Origin: Rhodobacter sp.
GTDB taxonomy: Bacteria > Pseudomonadota > Alphaproteobacteria > Rhodobacterales > Rhodobacteraceae
Length of the DNA: 64,000 nucleotides
Direction of reading: 5' to 3'
Assembly (NCBI GenBank): GCA_020250445.1
Contig: JADCEF010000073.1
Coordinates: forward strand, 1-64,000
Below, piece by piece: positions 1 through 8,316 of this stretch. The number at the start of each line of letters is the position of its first letter. Position 1 is the stretch's first letter. Below the pieces are notes generated by a model. The model saw only the letters and a program-made list of their open reading frames with translations, was not told the DNA's origin and made no database searches. Position numbers and translations under genes: made by a program.

Positions 1-418
1 CGACCCTGATCCCCCTCGCCGGTTCGCTCGAACCGCTGGCGCTCACCGGCTCGATGTCGATCAGCAGGTGCAGCGGGCCTTGCGATCCGCGATACGGGAT
101 GTTGACCTTCAGGGTCTTCTGGCGACGGCTGAGCGTGCTGAAGTCCGGCACGTCCCAGTCGAGGCCGACCCAACAAAGCAGGCTCTCGGCGAACCCAATC
201 GTATGCCGCAGCGCCGTGCTGACCAGCACCTTCATCATCAGGCCGGTCTGCACCGAAGCGTCACTGCAGACAGGTTGTCGCCCGCGCTTGCCGGTCGGCT
301 TCGCCGCCCACGCCATCTTAGGACCAAACCAGATCGTCAGCGATCCGCGGCGCTTGAGCGCCTTGCGATACGCGGGCCAGTTCAGGGCCTTGTCCGCCGG
401 GGTGTTCGGTCTGCGCAT
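1..418 (-). CDS. IS5-family transposase, N-terminal part (cut by window edge)
   Basis: Reading the minus strand from the ATG at 418 gives an open frame that runs off the left edge. It carries the IS903-like N-terminal signature of IS5 transposases: RGSLTIWF at about residues 25-32, then GFAESLL, WDVPDFSTLSRRQKTL and YRGSQGPLHLLID. The last Asp is where the first DDE residue is expected. After this Asp the frame reads IEPVSASGSS instead of the usual STG-type continuation, so the copy may be broken right there. A terminal inverted repeat lies upstream at 463-481. Family membership is clear; whether the element is intact cannot be told. Confidence 0.8.
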   Translation of the reverse strand, partial: MRRPNTPADKALNWPAYRKALKRRGSLTIWFGPKMAWAAKPTGKRGRQPVCSDASVQTGLMMKVLVSTALRHTIGFAESLLCWVGLDWDVPDFSTLSRRQKTLKVNIPYRGSQGPLHLLIDIEPVSASGSSEPARGIRV

Positions 419-462
419 GACCTCCAGCGATCACACTGGATTCACGAGACGAATCCCTCACG

Positions 463-481
463 GGATTTGTGAGACAGAGCC
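463..481 (-). repeat. Probable terminal inverted repeat of the IS5-type element
   Basis: On the minus strand these 19 bases read GGCTCTGTCTCACAAATCC, the type of terminus seen on IS5-family elements, about 45 bp before the transposase start. The other terminus lies outside the window, so the pairing is not verified. Confidence 0.6.
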
Positions 482-600
482 CAACAGAGCCGCTCAACGA
501 CGTACCAGCGAGCCCCCATGGACGGCCCCGCAATACTTTCCGATTTGACGGGTCGATCTGCCAAGGCTATGGTTGTTGCATTTAATATGGGGGGGTTAAG

Positions 601-1437
601 GTGTTTTCTCATTGGTTTGGCCGAGTGCGGAAGTGGAACAGGTCAAGGCTTGTTCGACGTCGAAGTGATGCAGGTTTGCCATTCCAATTGGGTATTCTTG
701 CGATTATGAAGAACGAAGGAAGGAACATAGAAGAGTGGATTGAACACTATATCTGGCAGGGCGTTCAACAGATTTATCTGATTGACAATGGCAGTGATGA
801 CAATACGCAGGAATTGATTAAGCCATGGGTGATGTCTGGTGCTGTAAAGGTCATAACGCTGACTGAACGATGGAAGCAGGAGCAGCATTACTGGACTGCC
901 TTCAAGCACTTCAAGATACGCAGCCAATGCAAATGGCTGATCATGGCCGATCTGGACGAATTCTGGTTCTGCAAAGACGGCAGGATACTATCACAAGCTG
1001 TTGAAGCCTATGATAAATATCATGTAATTTACGCCAACTGGACGATGTTCGGCTCGGCGGGGCACGATAGGCATCCTGAAAGTCTGAGGATGTGCTTGAC
1101 ACGTAAATCGCCCGATCTCGGCCCGCACGACTGTACCAAATACATCTGCAGGACAAGGGCCATCTCGACTCGCAGGAAAATTGGTATCCACAAGCTTTTC
1201 GGCAGCTGCTCTTCGCGTACAATTTCCGACAACGGTCTTTTGCAAATCAATCACTATCCTCTTCAGAGCAGAGAATACTTTCAGGATGTCAAGATGCGCC
1301 GCGGTGACGCTTTCAACCCCTCCATGGATCAATTCAGAGATTGGGAATATTTTGAAACCTACGACAGCCCTTGCGTTGTCGAAGATACGTTGCTTCGCGA
1401 TCAAGTCAGACAGCGAAAACAGTTGTTGATGTCCTGA
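601..1437 (+). CDS. Glycosyltransferase family 2/92-like protein
   Basis: A 278-residue predicted glycosyltransferase. It shows the N-terminal motif LGILAIMKNEGRNIEEWIEHY-like stretch at about 30-50, IDNGSDD at 61-67 and the metal/nucleotide-sugar motif DLDEF at 117-121, as in GlycosylT_2_4/GT92-like enzymes that transfer sugars to surface glycans. The acceptor is unknown. The start used is GTG at 601 behind a G-rich ribosome site; an ATG at 706 would remove the conserved strand. It is clearly more AT-rich than the photosynthesis genes, lies between an IS5-type end and the 3' end of a tRNA gene, and its stop is 3 bases from the tRNA CCA, so lateral acquisition is likely. Confidence 0.75.
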   Translation: MFSHWFGRVRKWNRSRLVRRRSDAGLPFQLGILAIMKNEGRNIEEWIEHYIWQGVQQIYLIDNGSDDNTQELIKPWVMSGAVKVITLTERWKQEQHYWTAFKHFKIRSQCKWLIMADLDEFWFCKDGRILSQAVEAYDKYHVIYANWTMFGSAGHDRHPESLRMCLTRKSPDLGPHDCTKYICRTRAISTRRKIGIHKLFGSCSSRTISDNGLLQINHYPLQSREYFQDVKMRRGDAFNPSMDQFRDWEYFETYDSPCVVEDTLLRDQVRQRKQLLMS

Positions 1438-1440
1438 TGC

Positions 1441-1514
1441 TGGAGCGGGTGAAGGGAATCGAACCCTCGTATTCAGCTTGGGAAGCTGCTGCTCTGCCAT
1501 TGAGCTACACCCGC
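1441..1514 (-). tRNA. tRNA-Gly (anticodon CCC)
   Basis: The minus strand folds as a full cloverleaf: acceptor arm GCGGGTG pairing with CACCCGC, D arm GCTC/GAGC, anticodon loop TTCCCAA (anticodon CCC), T-loop TTCGATT, discriminator T and an encoded CCA at 1443-1441. It reads GGG glycine codons. The first anticodon-stem pair is a G-A mismatch. The 3' end abuts the AT-rich glycosyltransferase gene. Confidence 0.93.
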
Positions 1515-1640
1515 GAAGGCACCGGTCGCCGCCGCACCTCAAGCATATGTAACCCCGGCGGTGCGGCGAGGCAAGCCCCGCGCGGCCGCGTTCCGGCACG
1601 GGCGCCGGGGCAGCACAGAGGGTACCGCGCCGCGCATCGC

Positions 1641-2552
1641 TCAGTCGCCGAAGGTCCAGCCGCGCCGCCGGGGTACGCGCACGGCCAGCATCGGCTTCAT
1701 CAGCGACAGACGGAACCGGTCCAGGTCCAGCGCCTCGTGCATGCCGGTGCTGTCCATCCCCATCAGGCGGGTCCGTACCAGGCTGCGGCTGTAGAACGGT
1801 GCCTCAAACAGGCGCATGACCTGCCGCGGGGTCGTGCCGGGGTCGGCGCGCGTCTGGCGCGCCAGCAGGAACGGGGTGCGCGGCAGGCGGGTCAGGGGCG
1901 GTGCCTGCACCACACGGCTGCGGCCATCGGCGCCGATGTGCAGCGCCAGCGACAGGTCGGTGCCGTCGCGGCGGCGCGCGTCATACAGGCAGACCGCGCC
2001 ATCCGTCACCGGAAAGCGCCCCCAGGTCCAGGTGCTGAAATCCCTCTCCAGCGCACGGGTGCCGAAGTTGGCATCGAAATAGCCGTGGCCCGACCAGGCT
2101 ACCCCCCGGTTGAGGTCAACCTCGATGCGTGCGGTGGGCGCGAAGGGCCGCCACAGGTGGCCGTTGTCCGGTGTCAGCGCCACTTCCACATCCGTGACCG
2201 CCGTGGGGCGCAGCGTGACGCGGCCCCTGACCCGGCCCACCAGGGGCAGCGCCCCCATCTCGTCAATGTCGATGACCAGTTCGGTTCCCGTCCACCGGAC
2301 GGCAGAGGGGCCGATGGTCAGGCTGCGGGCATCGCGGCGCAGGGCCGCGCGGCCCCGGTCGGTCATGGTGAACCGCCCGCCCGGCCCATAGGTGGCCACG
2401 TTCAGGCAGACATGGTTTTCCGGATCGCGCCGCCCCGACCAGGCGTACCAGGGCGAAAACACCGATCCTATGAAGGCGATGACCGAGATGGCATGGCGTC
2501 CGTCGTCGCAGACGCCGTCGACATACCACCAGGCATAGCCGTCCGGGCCCAC
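1641..2552 (-). CDS. crtC: Carotenoid 1,2-hydratase (hydroxyneurosporene synthase)
   Basis: CrtC adds water across the terminal double bond of neurosporene/lycopene ends in the spheroidene pathway. The family hallmarks GYAWWYVDG, DDGRHA and FIGSVFSPWYAWSGR are near the N-terminus, and GRFPVTDGAVCLYDARR and RTRLMGMDS lie towards the C-terminus. There is no ATG in frame near the conserved start; the GTG at 2552 (303 residues) is the nearest usable codon, so the N-terminus is uncertain. The gene overlaps the 3' end of crtD by about 85 bp in another frame, which indicates translational coupling in a leftward crtD-crtC operon. Downstream is tRNA-Gly. Confidence 0.87.
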   Translation of the reverse strand: MGPDGYAWWYVDGVCDDGRHAISVIAFIGSVFSPWYAWSGRRDPENHVCLNVATYGPGGRFTMTDRGRAALRRDARSLTIGPSAVRWTGTELVIDIDEMGALPLVGRVRGRVTLRPTAVTDVEVALTPDNGHLWRPFAPTARIEVDLNRGVAWSGHGYFDANFGTRALERDFSTWTWGRFPVTDGAVCLYDARRRDGTDLSLALHIGADGRSRVVQAPPLTRLPRTPFLLARQTRADPGTTPRQVMRLFEAPFYSRSLVRTRLMGMDSTGMHEALDLDRFRLSLMKPMLAVRVPRRRGWTFGD

Positions 2553-4045
2553 GGGCGTGTCAAAGCGCGGTCCTGCATGATCGCCCCGGCCGCGTGCCGT
2601 CCGGACAGGGTCGCCATCGGGATGCCCGCCCCCGGATGCACCCCGCCCCCCGCCAGATAGAGGCCCGCAATCCCCGTCCGCGCGCCCGGCCGGCGGAAGG
2701 TGGCTGTCAGGCCGTGCGGGCTGATGCCGTACAGGGCCCCCTGGCTGGCGCGGAACATCCGCGCAAAGCCCGGCGGCCCGGTCAGTGCCGCCCCCCCGGG
2801 AAGCGTGTCGAAGGTCAGCCCGAAGCGGCTGAGGGTCTGGAAGGTGCGGTTGCGGCATCGGGACAGGTCCATTTCGTCCAGGGGCGCTGCCGTGTCTTTC
2901 GGCAGGGCCGGGGCATTCAGGATGATTTCGAACCTTTCGGGTCCGGCAGGCGGCGACGTGGCCCGGTCCTGGGCGCACAGATACAGGGTCGGATCGTCCG
3001 GGGTCTGACCGCGGGCGATCCGGTCGAATTCGGCGCGGGGATCGGCGGCGAAAAACACGTTGTGATAGGCCAGCGGCAGCCCCTGGGGCCGCGCGGCAAA
3101 GGCCCAGACTTCGGCGGAATGACTGCGCGGCTGTACCGCGCGCTGCGCCACGGCGCGGCGCGCGTCGGGGCCAAGAAGGCCCTCTGCCAGGGCGGCGGGG
3201 TCCCCGGCATGCACCACATGGGCACAAGGAAGGGACCGCCCGTCGGCAAGGGTCACACCCGCCACGCGGCCTGCGCTGATCGAGATATCCCGCACGGCAA
3301 CGCCGGTCAGAAGCGTGGCACCCGCCGCTTCGACAAGCCGCGTCAGCGTGGCGGCAAGACGGGCCATGCCGCCCTTGACGGCCCAGACGCCACGGGCTTC
3401 GGCCTGCCAGATCAGCGCGAGCACGGCAGGGGACCGGGCCGGCGCACCGCCGACATAGGTGGCATAGCGCCCGAACAGCTGGCGCAGGCGCGGGTCGGTG
3501 AAACTGGCCGACAGCGCCCGCGACAGGGTCAGCCCCGGCAGAAGCCAGGGCAGAATCTGCGGGCTGCGCAGGGTGGCGGCCAGAATGCCCGCCAGATGGG
3601 GACGGGCGCGCTGCATCACCGGGGCATCAAAGGCGGTGAACAGCGCCGCCGCCCGGCGGGAAAAGCGGTGAAACTCGGCCTCGGCCTTTGGCCCGGCAAA
3701 GGCGCGCACGGCGTCCCCGCTGGCCTGTTCATCCGCCAGAAGGTCAAGGGTTGATCCATCGGGCCACCAGTGGCGCGCCAGGACCGGCAGCGGCAGCAGG
3801 GTCAGATGCGCCTCAAGGCTGGTGCCGGCGGCCGCAAAGAGGTCATCGAACACCGCCTTCAGGGTCAGCACCGTCGGCCCCGCGTCCACCGGCCCCGCGA
3901 CAGAGGGCAGGGTGCGCATCTTGCCCCCCGGCGTGCCTTCTTCCACCAGCGTCACGTCGAAGCCGGCATGGGCAAGCCGCAGGGCGGCGGCCAGACCGCC
4001 CATCCCCGCCCCGATCACCACCACCCTGTCCATATGTGACGCCAT
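2468..4045 (-). CDS. crtD: Hydroxyneurosporene/methoxyneurosporene desaturase
   Basis: A 525-residue FAD-dependent carotenoid 3,4-desaturase of the phytoene-desaturase family. The dinucleotide-binding fold VVVIGAGMGGLAAAL begins at about residue 8, followed by VEEGTPGGKM, and the C-terminal FAD motif reads GLYLAGGGVHPGAGIP. It acts after CrtC in spheroidene formation. The ATG at 4045 is used; a second ATG at 4033 gives MDRVVVIG and is equally plausible. It is the first gene of the leftward crtDC unit and faces crtE across a short promoter region containing PpsR-type sites. Confidence 0.93.
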   Translation of the reverse strand: MASHMDRVVVIGAGMGGLAAALRLAHAGFDVTLVEEGTPGGKMRTLPSVAGPVDAGPTVLTLKAVFDDLFAAAGTSLEAHLTLLPLPVLARHWWPDGSTLDLLADEQASGDAVRAFAGPKAEAEFHRFSRRAAALFTAFDAPVMQRARPHLAGILAATLRSPQILPWLLPGLTLSRALSASFTDPRLRQLFGRYATYVGGAPARSPAVLALIWQAEARGVWAVKGGMARLAATLTRLVEAAGATLLTGVAVRDISISAGRVAGVTLADGRSLPCAHVVHAGDPAALAEGLLGPDARRAVAQRAVQPRSHSAEVWAFAARPQGLPLAYHNVFFAADPRAEFDRIARGQTPDDPTLYLCAQDRATSPPAGPERFEIILNAPALPKDTAAPLDEMDLSRCRNRTFQTLSRFGLTFDTLPGGAALTGPPGFARMFRASQGALYGISPHGLTATFRRPGARTGIAGLYLAGGGVHPGAGIPMATLSGRHAAGAIMQDRALTRPWARTAMPGGMSTASATTDAMPSRSSPS

Positions 4046-4074
4046 GTCGTGAGTGTTGACTTGGACCGACTTGC

Positions 4075-4116
4075 TGTCCAGTATGATTTACACATGGCTG
4101 TCACTTTTGTCTGACG
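4075..4116. promoter_or_regulatory. Tandem PpsR/CrtJ-type operator between crtD and crtE
   Basis: A perfect TGT-N12-ACA palindrome occupies 4075-4092. A second, one-mismatch copy, TGT-N12-ACG, occupies 4099-4116, placing the two dyads 24 bp apart, about two helical turns. This is the arrangement bound cooperatively by PpsR (CrtJ), whose gene is at 33924. The site lies between divergent crtDC and crtEF and would repress both under oxygen and light. Confidence 0.8.
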
Positions 4117-4137
4117 GCGCCGCCACGGAGGGCTGCA

Positions 4138-5001
4138 ATGAAGCTGGACGCGCGGATCGAAGCTGCCATCGACACGGCCCTTTCGCTGGGGCAGGGCGGC
4201 GTTGCCCCGCCGCGGCTGGCCTCGGCGCTGCACTATGCGGTGACACCCGGGGGCGCGCGCATCCGGCCCACGATCCTGCTCAGCGTGGCGCTGGCCTGCG
4301 GCGATGACCGCCCCGGGCTGGCCGATGCCGCTGCGGCGGCGCTGGAGCTGATCCATTGCGCCAGCCTGGTGCATGATGACCTGCCCTGTTTCGATGACGC
4401 ACCGCTGCGCCGGGGCAAGCCGACGGTGCATCTGGCCTATTGCGAACCGCTGGCGGTGCTGACCGGCGACAGCCTGATCATCCTGGCCTTCGATCTGCTG
4501 GCACAGCGCGGCGGCGACCGGCCGCAGCGCGCGCTGGAACTGATCCGCATTCTGGGACGCCGCGCGGGGATGCCCTTTGGCATCTGTGCCGGGCAGGGCT
4601 GGGAAAGCGAGGCGAAGGTCGATCTGTCCGCCTATCATCAGGCCAAGACCGGCGCGCTGTTCATTGCGGCGACCCAGATGGGGGCGGTGGCGGCCGGGCA
4701 GGAGGCAGAGCCCTGGTTTGAACTGGGCGCGCGAATCGGCGAGGCCTTTCAGGTCGCCGACGATCTGCGCGATGCGCTTTACGACGAGGCGACCCTTGGC
4801 AAACCCGCCGGGCAGGATGCGGTTCATGCCCGGCCCTCGGCGGTTGCTGAACTGGGTGTCCAGGGGGCAACCCGGCGGCTCAGCGATATCCTGGGCGGGG
4901 CCATCGCCTCGATCCCGGCCTGTCCCGGCGAAGCGATGCTGGCCGATCTGGTCCGGCGCACGGCAGAACGGATGACCCCGGTCGCGCCCGTCCGGGTCTG
5001 A
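4138..5001 (+). CDS. crtE: Geranylgeranyl diphosphate synthase
   Basis: A 287-residue trans-isoprenyl diphosphate synthase that condenses IPP with allylic diphosphates to GGPP, the precursor of both carotenoids and the bacteriochlorophyll tail. The first Asp-rich motif is HDDLPCFDDAPLRRGKPT at about 79-96 and the second is DDLRDALYDE at 208-217. A GGAGGG ribosome site precedes the ATG. crtF follows after one base. Expression is probably controlled by the PpsR sites at 4075-4116. Confidence 0.95.
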   Translation: MKLDARIEAAIDTALSLGQGGVAPPRLASALHYAVTPGGARIRPTILLSVALACGDDRPGLADAAAAALELIHCASLVHDDLPCFDDAPLRRGKPTVHLAYCEPLAVLTGDSLIILAFDLLAQRGGDRPQRALELIRILGRRAGMPFGICAGQGWESEAKVDLSAYHQAKTGALFIAATQMGAVAAGQEAEPWFELGARIGEAFQVADDLRDALYDEATLGKPAGQDAVHARPSAVAELGVQGATRRLSDILGGAIASIPACPGEAMLADLVRRTAERMTPVAPVRV

Positions 5002-5002
5002 G

Positions 5003-6139
5003 ATGACCGGAGTTCCGGAACGCGGCCAGGCCCGCGCCCCGCAAGCGGCACGGCGCGGTGGCTGGCTGACGCGCGCCTGGATGAACCCGCGCCTGCACGC
5101 CGCCGTCGCCCGCATGCCTGGCCTTGGGCGGATCGCCCGGTCTGAAGGGGCGGCGATGTTCGGGCTGGTCGGCGGATTCGTGAATTCGCAGATTCTTTTG
5201 GCACTGGTCGAGCTTGGCGTGCTTGACGCCCTGGTACAGGGGCCACAGCCGGCGGCCGCCCTGGCGCGCCCTGCCGGGCTGGCGGAAGACCGCATGGCGA
5301 TTCTCTTGCAGGGCGGGGCCGCCCTGCGGCTGCTCCGGCGGCGGCGCGACGGGCGTTTTGCCCTGACGCGCCGGGGGGCCGTGCTGCTGGGGGTGCCGGG
5401 TCTGGTCGGCATGATCCGGCATCATGCCGTGTTCTACCGCGATCTGGCCGATCCGGTCGCCCTGCTGCGCGGCGGGACCGAGACCGGGTTGGCCCGGTTC
5501 TGGCCCTATGTCTTCGGCGCGCAAGGGGCGACCGATCCGCAGGTGACGGCGGATTACTCTGCGCTGATGTCCGACACGCAGGGGCTGGTTGCCGAAGACA
5601 CGCTGCGCTGCGCCGATCTGTCCGGGGTAAGGCGGCTGATGGATGTGGGGGGCGGCACCGGGGCCTTTCTGGCCGCCGCCGGGGCGCGCTATCCGGCCCT
5701 GGAACTGGCCCTGTTCGACCTGCCCGCCGTGGTCGGTCCGGCCCGCGCCCGTTTTGCCGCCGCCGGCATGGCCGGGCGGGTGACAATCCTGCCGGGCAGC
5801 TTCCGCGACGATCCGATCCCGACGGGGGCCGATGCGATCAGCCTGGTGCGGGTGCTTTATGACCACACCGACGAGACGGTTGCAGCCCTGCTGGCGGCGG
5901 TCTTTGCGGCCCTGCCTGCGGGCGGGCGGCTGATCATCTCTGAACCGATGTCGGGCGGGGACAGGCCCGATGCCATCACCGACACCTACTTTGCCTTCTA
6001 CACCCTGGCCATGGGCACGGGGCGCACGCGCTCTGCCGCGCGCCTGGCCGAAATGGTGACGGCCGCAGGATTCGATGCGGTGACGATCCGGCCCGGGCCA
6101 AGACCCTATATCACCGGCCTGGTTCTGGCGCGAAAGTAA
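5003..6139 (+). CDS. crtF: Demethylspheroidene (hydroxyneurosporene) O-methyltransferase
   Basis: A 378-residue SAM-dependent methyltransferase of the plant-type O-methyltransferase fold. The N-terminal dimerisation half is helical; the SAM motif [11 protein letters not shown] is at about residues 213-223 and the later motif [10 protein letters not shown] fits the family. It methylates the 1-hydroxyl introduced by CrtC. It starts one base after the crtE stop. The context crtDC-crtEF defines the product; an unrelated BchU-type methyltransferase is less likely. Confidence 0.93.
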   Translation: MTGVPERGQARAPQAARRGGWLTRAWMNPRLHAAVARMPGLGRIARSEGAAMFGLVGGFVNSQILLALVELGVLDALVQGPQPAAALARPAGLAEDRMAILLQGGAALRLLRRRRDGRFALTRRGAVLLGVPGLVGMIRHHAVFYRDLADPVALLRGGTETGLARFWPYVFGAQGATDPQVTADYSALMSDTQGLVAEDTLRCADLSGVRRLMDVGGGTGAFLAAAGARYPALELALFDLPAVVGPARARFAAAGMAGRVTILPGSFRDDPIPTGADAISLVRVLYDHTDETVAALLAAVFAALPAGGRLIISEPMSGGDRPDAITDTYFAFYTLAMGTGRTRSAARLAEMVTAAGFDAVTIRPGPRPYITGLVLARK

Positions 6140-6154
6140 GGCCGGGCCGACACC

Positions 6155-6218
6155 TGTCCATTCTGGTTTACACCACACTGTCAATTTGCGTTGACATGGA
6201 TCAATGTCAGGGTAGAGT
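6155..6218 (+). promoter_or_regulatory. bchC promoter with two perfect PpsR sites and an FNR-like dyad
   Basis: Two exact TGT-N12-ACA palindromes lie at 6155-6172 and 6179-6196, with dyads 24 bp apart. TTGACA at 6191-6196 can serve as a -35 hexamer with TAGAGT at 6213-6218 as -10 (16 bp spacer), so the second PpsR site covers the -35. The same bases begin TTGAC-ATGG-ATCAA at 6191-6204, one base off the FNR/FnrL consensus TTGAT-N4-ATCAA. This is the start of the bchCXYZ-puf transcription unit. Confidence 0.78.
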
Positions 6219-6291
6219 TGCAGCAGGGCAATCCTGCCCTGGCCGAGTCCCGCAAGGTGCGGACGGCCGGAAGACAACCGGGGGACCCTCT

Positions 6292-7233
6292 GTGCAGACG
6301 GCCGCAATCATCCTTTCGGGTCCAAGGCGTCTGGGTCTTGACGTGCTGGATCTGACGCCGCCCGGCGCGGGGGATGTTGTGGTGGAAATCAGCCATTCGG
6401 GCATTTCCACGGGAACCGAAAAACTGTTCTGGGAAGGCCGCATGCCCCCGTTTCCGGGCATGGGTTATCCGCTGGTGCCCGGCTATGAGGCGGCGGGCGA
6501 GATTGTCGAGGCGCCCCTCGGTGCGCAGGTCAGGGTCGGCGACCGCGTGTTCGTGCCGGGGGCAACCTGTTTTGGCCAGGTGCGCGGCCTGTTCGGTGCC
6601 GCGGCGCGCCATATCGTGACGCCTGCGGCGCGGGTGACGCGGATTGACCCCGGACTTGGGGCCGAAGGGGCGCTGCTGGCGCTTGCCGCGACGGCGCGCC
6701 ACGCGCTGGCGGCACCGGGCCACGCGCTGCCGGATCTGATCGTTGGCCACGGCGTGCTGGGCCGCCTGCTGGCGCGGCTGACGGTGGCGGCGGGGGCCCC
6801 GGCACCGATGGTCTGGGAAACCGATCCGCGCCGTCAGGGCGGGGCGCTGGGATATCAGGTGATGCACCCCGAGTCTGACCCGCATCGCGGCTATGAGGCG
6901 GTCTATGACGCCTCGGGCGATGCCGCGCTGATCGACACGCTGATCGGGCGGTTGCGCAAGGGCGGCGAGATTGTTCTGGCCGGTTTCTACACGGCACCCG
7001 TCAGCTTCAGCTTTGCCCCGGCCTTCATGAAGGAAGCGCGCCTGCGCGTGGCCGCCGAATGGACCCCGGCCGACATGGCCGCGACCCGCGGCCTGATCGA
7101 AAGCGGCGCGTTGTCCATGGGCGGCCTGATCACCCACAGCGCTGCCGCCGTCTCGGCAACCGCCGCCTATGAGACCGCCTTTACCGATCCTGACTGCCTG
7201 AAAATGATCCTTGACTGGAAGGCCACCGCATGA
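6292..7233 (+). CDS. bchC: 3-hydroxyethyl bacteriochlorophyllide a dehydrogenase
   Basis: BchC oxidises the C3 hydroxyethyl group to acetyl, a last step in making bacteriochlorophyllide a. It is a zinc-alcohol-dehydrogenase-like protein with the conserved [14 protein letters not shown] and [16 protein letters not shown] near residues 32-70. The GTG at 6292 gives 313 residues, matching known BchC proteins; the longer frame from 6196 would begin inside the PpsR operator. The stop overlaps the bchX start as ATGA, giving tight coupling. Confidence 0.93.
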   Translation: MQTAAIILSGPRRLGLDVLDLTPPGAGDVVVEISHSGISTGTEKLFWEGRMPPFPGMGYPLVPGYEAAGEIVEAPLGAQVRVGDRVFVPGATCFGQVRGLFGAAARHIVTPAARVTRIDPGLGAEGALLALAATARHALAAPGHALPDLIVGHGVLGRLLARLTVAAGAPAPMVWETDPRRQGGALGYQVMHPESDPHRGYEAVYDASGDAALIDTLIGRLRKGGEIVLAGFYTAPVSFSFAPAFMKEARLRVAAEWTPADMAATRGLIESGALSMGGLITHSAAAVSATAAYETAFTDPDCLKMILDWKATA

Positions 7234-8234
7234 CGCTCGATATTCCGAACCTCAAGGACTTCGACGCGCGGCTGCGCAGCGAGGCCCGCGAGGAACCGAC
7301 CCTGGAAGTGCCGCAGGCCCCCCCCACCAAGAAGACGCAGATCATCGCGATCTACGGCAAGGGCGGCATCGGCAAATCCTTCACCCTGGCCAATCTCAGC
7401 CACATGATGGCCGAAATGGGCAAGCGCGTGCTGCTGATCGGCTGCGATCCCAAATCCGACACCACATCGCTGCTGTTCGGCGGCAAGGCTTGCCCCACGA
7501 TCATCGAAACCTCGACCCGCAAGAAGCTGGCGGGGGAAGAGGTGAAGATCGGCGATGTCTGCTTCAAGCGCGGCGGCGTCTTTGCCATGGAACTGGGCGG
7601 GCCGGAAGTGGGCCGCGGCTGCGGCGGCAGGGGCATCATCCATGGCTTTGAACTGCTGGAAAAGCTGGGTTTCCATGACTGGGACTTCGACTATGTCCTG
7701 CTGGATTTCCTGGGCGACGTGGTCTGCGGCGGCTTCGGCCTGCCGATTGCCCGCGACATGGCGCAGAAGGTGATCCTTGTCGCCTCCAACGACCTGCAGT
7801 CGCTGTATGTCGCCAACAACGTCTGTTCGGCGGTGGAATACTTCCGCAAGCTGGGCGGCAATGTCGGCATCGCCGGTCTGGTCATCAACAAGGATGACGG
7901 CACCGGCGAGGCGGCTGCCTTTGCCGGATCGGTGAACATCCCGGTGCTTGCGGCGATCCCGCAGGATGATGATCTGCGCAAGAAATCGGCAAATTACCAG
8001 ATTGTTGGCACTGCGGAAAGCCGGTGGGGCGGCCTGTTTGGCGCGCTGGCGCAGGCAGTGGCCATCGCGCCGCCGGTGCGTCCGGCACCGCTGACCCAGG
8101 ACGGGCTTCTGAACCTGTTCTCTGCCGAAAGCACCGGCAAGGACTTTGTCCTGACCCCCGCAACCGATGCCGACATGCGCGGCAAGGATGCCGTGGTGCG
8201 CGCATCTCTGGAGGTGGTGTACGACAATGCTTGA
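7230..8234 (+). CDS. bchX: Chlorophyllide a reductase iron protein subunit X
   Basis: A 334-residue NifH-like ATPase that passes electrons to BchYZ for reduction of ring B of chlorophyllide. The Walker A motif YGKGGIGKS is at about 42-50, followed by [10 protein letters not shown]; the two cluster-ligand cysteines are in GRGCGGRG and DVVCGGFG. An N-terminal extension of about 35 residues before the P-loop is typical of BchX and separates it from BchL. The stop overlaps the start of a 29-residue ORF. Confidence 0.95.
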   Translation: MTLDIPNLKDFDARLRSEAREEPTLEVPQAPPTKKTQIIAIYGKGGIGKSFTLANLSHMMAEMGKRVLLIGCDPKSDTTSLLFGGKACPTIIETSTRKKLAGEEVKIGDVCFKRGGVFAMELGGPEVGRGCGGRGIIHGFELLEKLGFHDWDFDYVLLDFLGDVVCGGFGLPIARDMAQKVILVASNDLQSLYVANNVCSAVEYFRKLGGNVGIAGLVINKDDGTGEAAAFAGSVNIPVLAAIPQDDDLRKKSANYQIVGTAESRWGGLFGALAQAVAIAPPVRPAPLTQDGLLNLFSAESTGKDFVLTPATDADMRGKDAVVRASLEVVYDNA

Positions 8235-8316
8235 TCTTGACACCCTTGCCGCGCTTGACCGCGAACTGGCCCGCCTGACCGGCCCCGCACGCACCCTGCG
8301 GGGCGCAGGCAAATGA
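8227..8316 (+). CDS. Possible 29-residue ORF bridging bchX and bchY
   Basis: An ATG at 8227 overlaps the bchX stop (ATGCTTGA) and its own TGA at 8314-8316 overlaps the bchY ATG at 8313 (ATGA). The peptide begins [17 protein letters not shown] and would be a single amphipathic helix with a basic C-terminus. No family is recognised. It could be a real small protein or only a coupling device that keeps ribosomes moving from bchX into bchY. No separate ribosome site is obvious. Confidence 0.35.
   Translation: MLDLDTLAALDRELARLTGPARTLRGAGK

Noticed and set aside
1371-2660. A 429-codon plus-strand frame over tRNA-Gly and crtC
   Set aside because: It runs through a tRNA gene and antisense to crtC and lacks any domain; a GC-bias artefact.
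6196-6291. Longer start for bchC at the ATG of 6196
   Set aside because: The ATG overlaps the end of the second PpsR site and the -35 element; the GTG at 6292 gives the family length and N-terminus.
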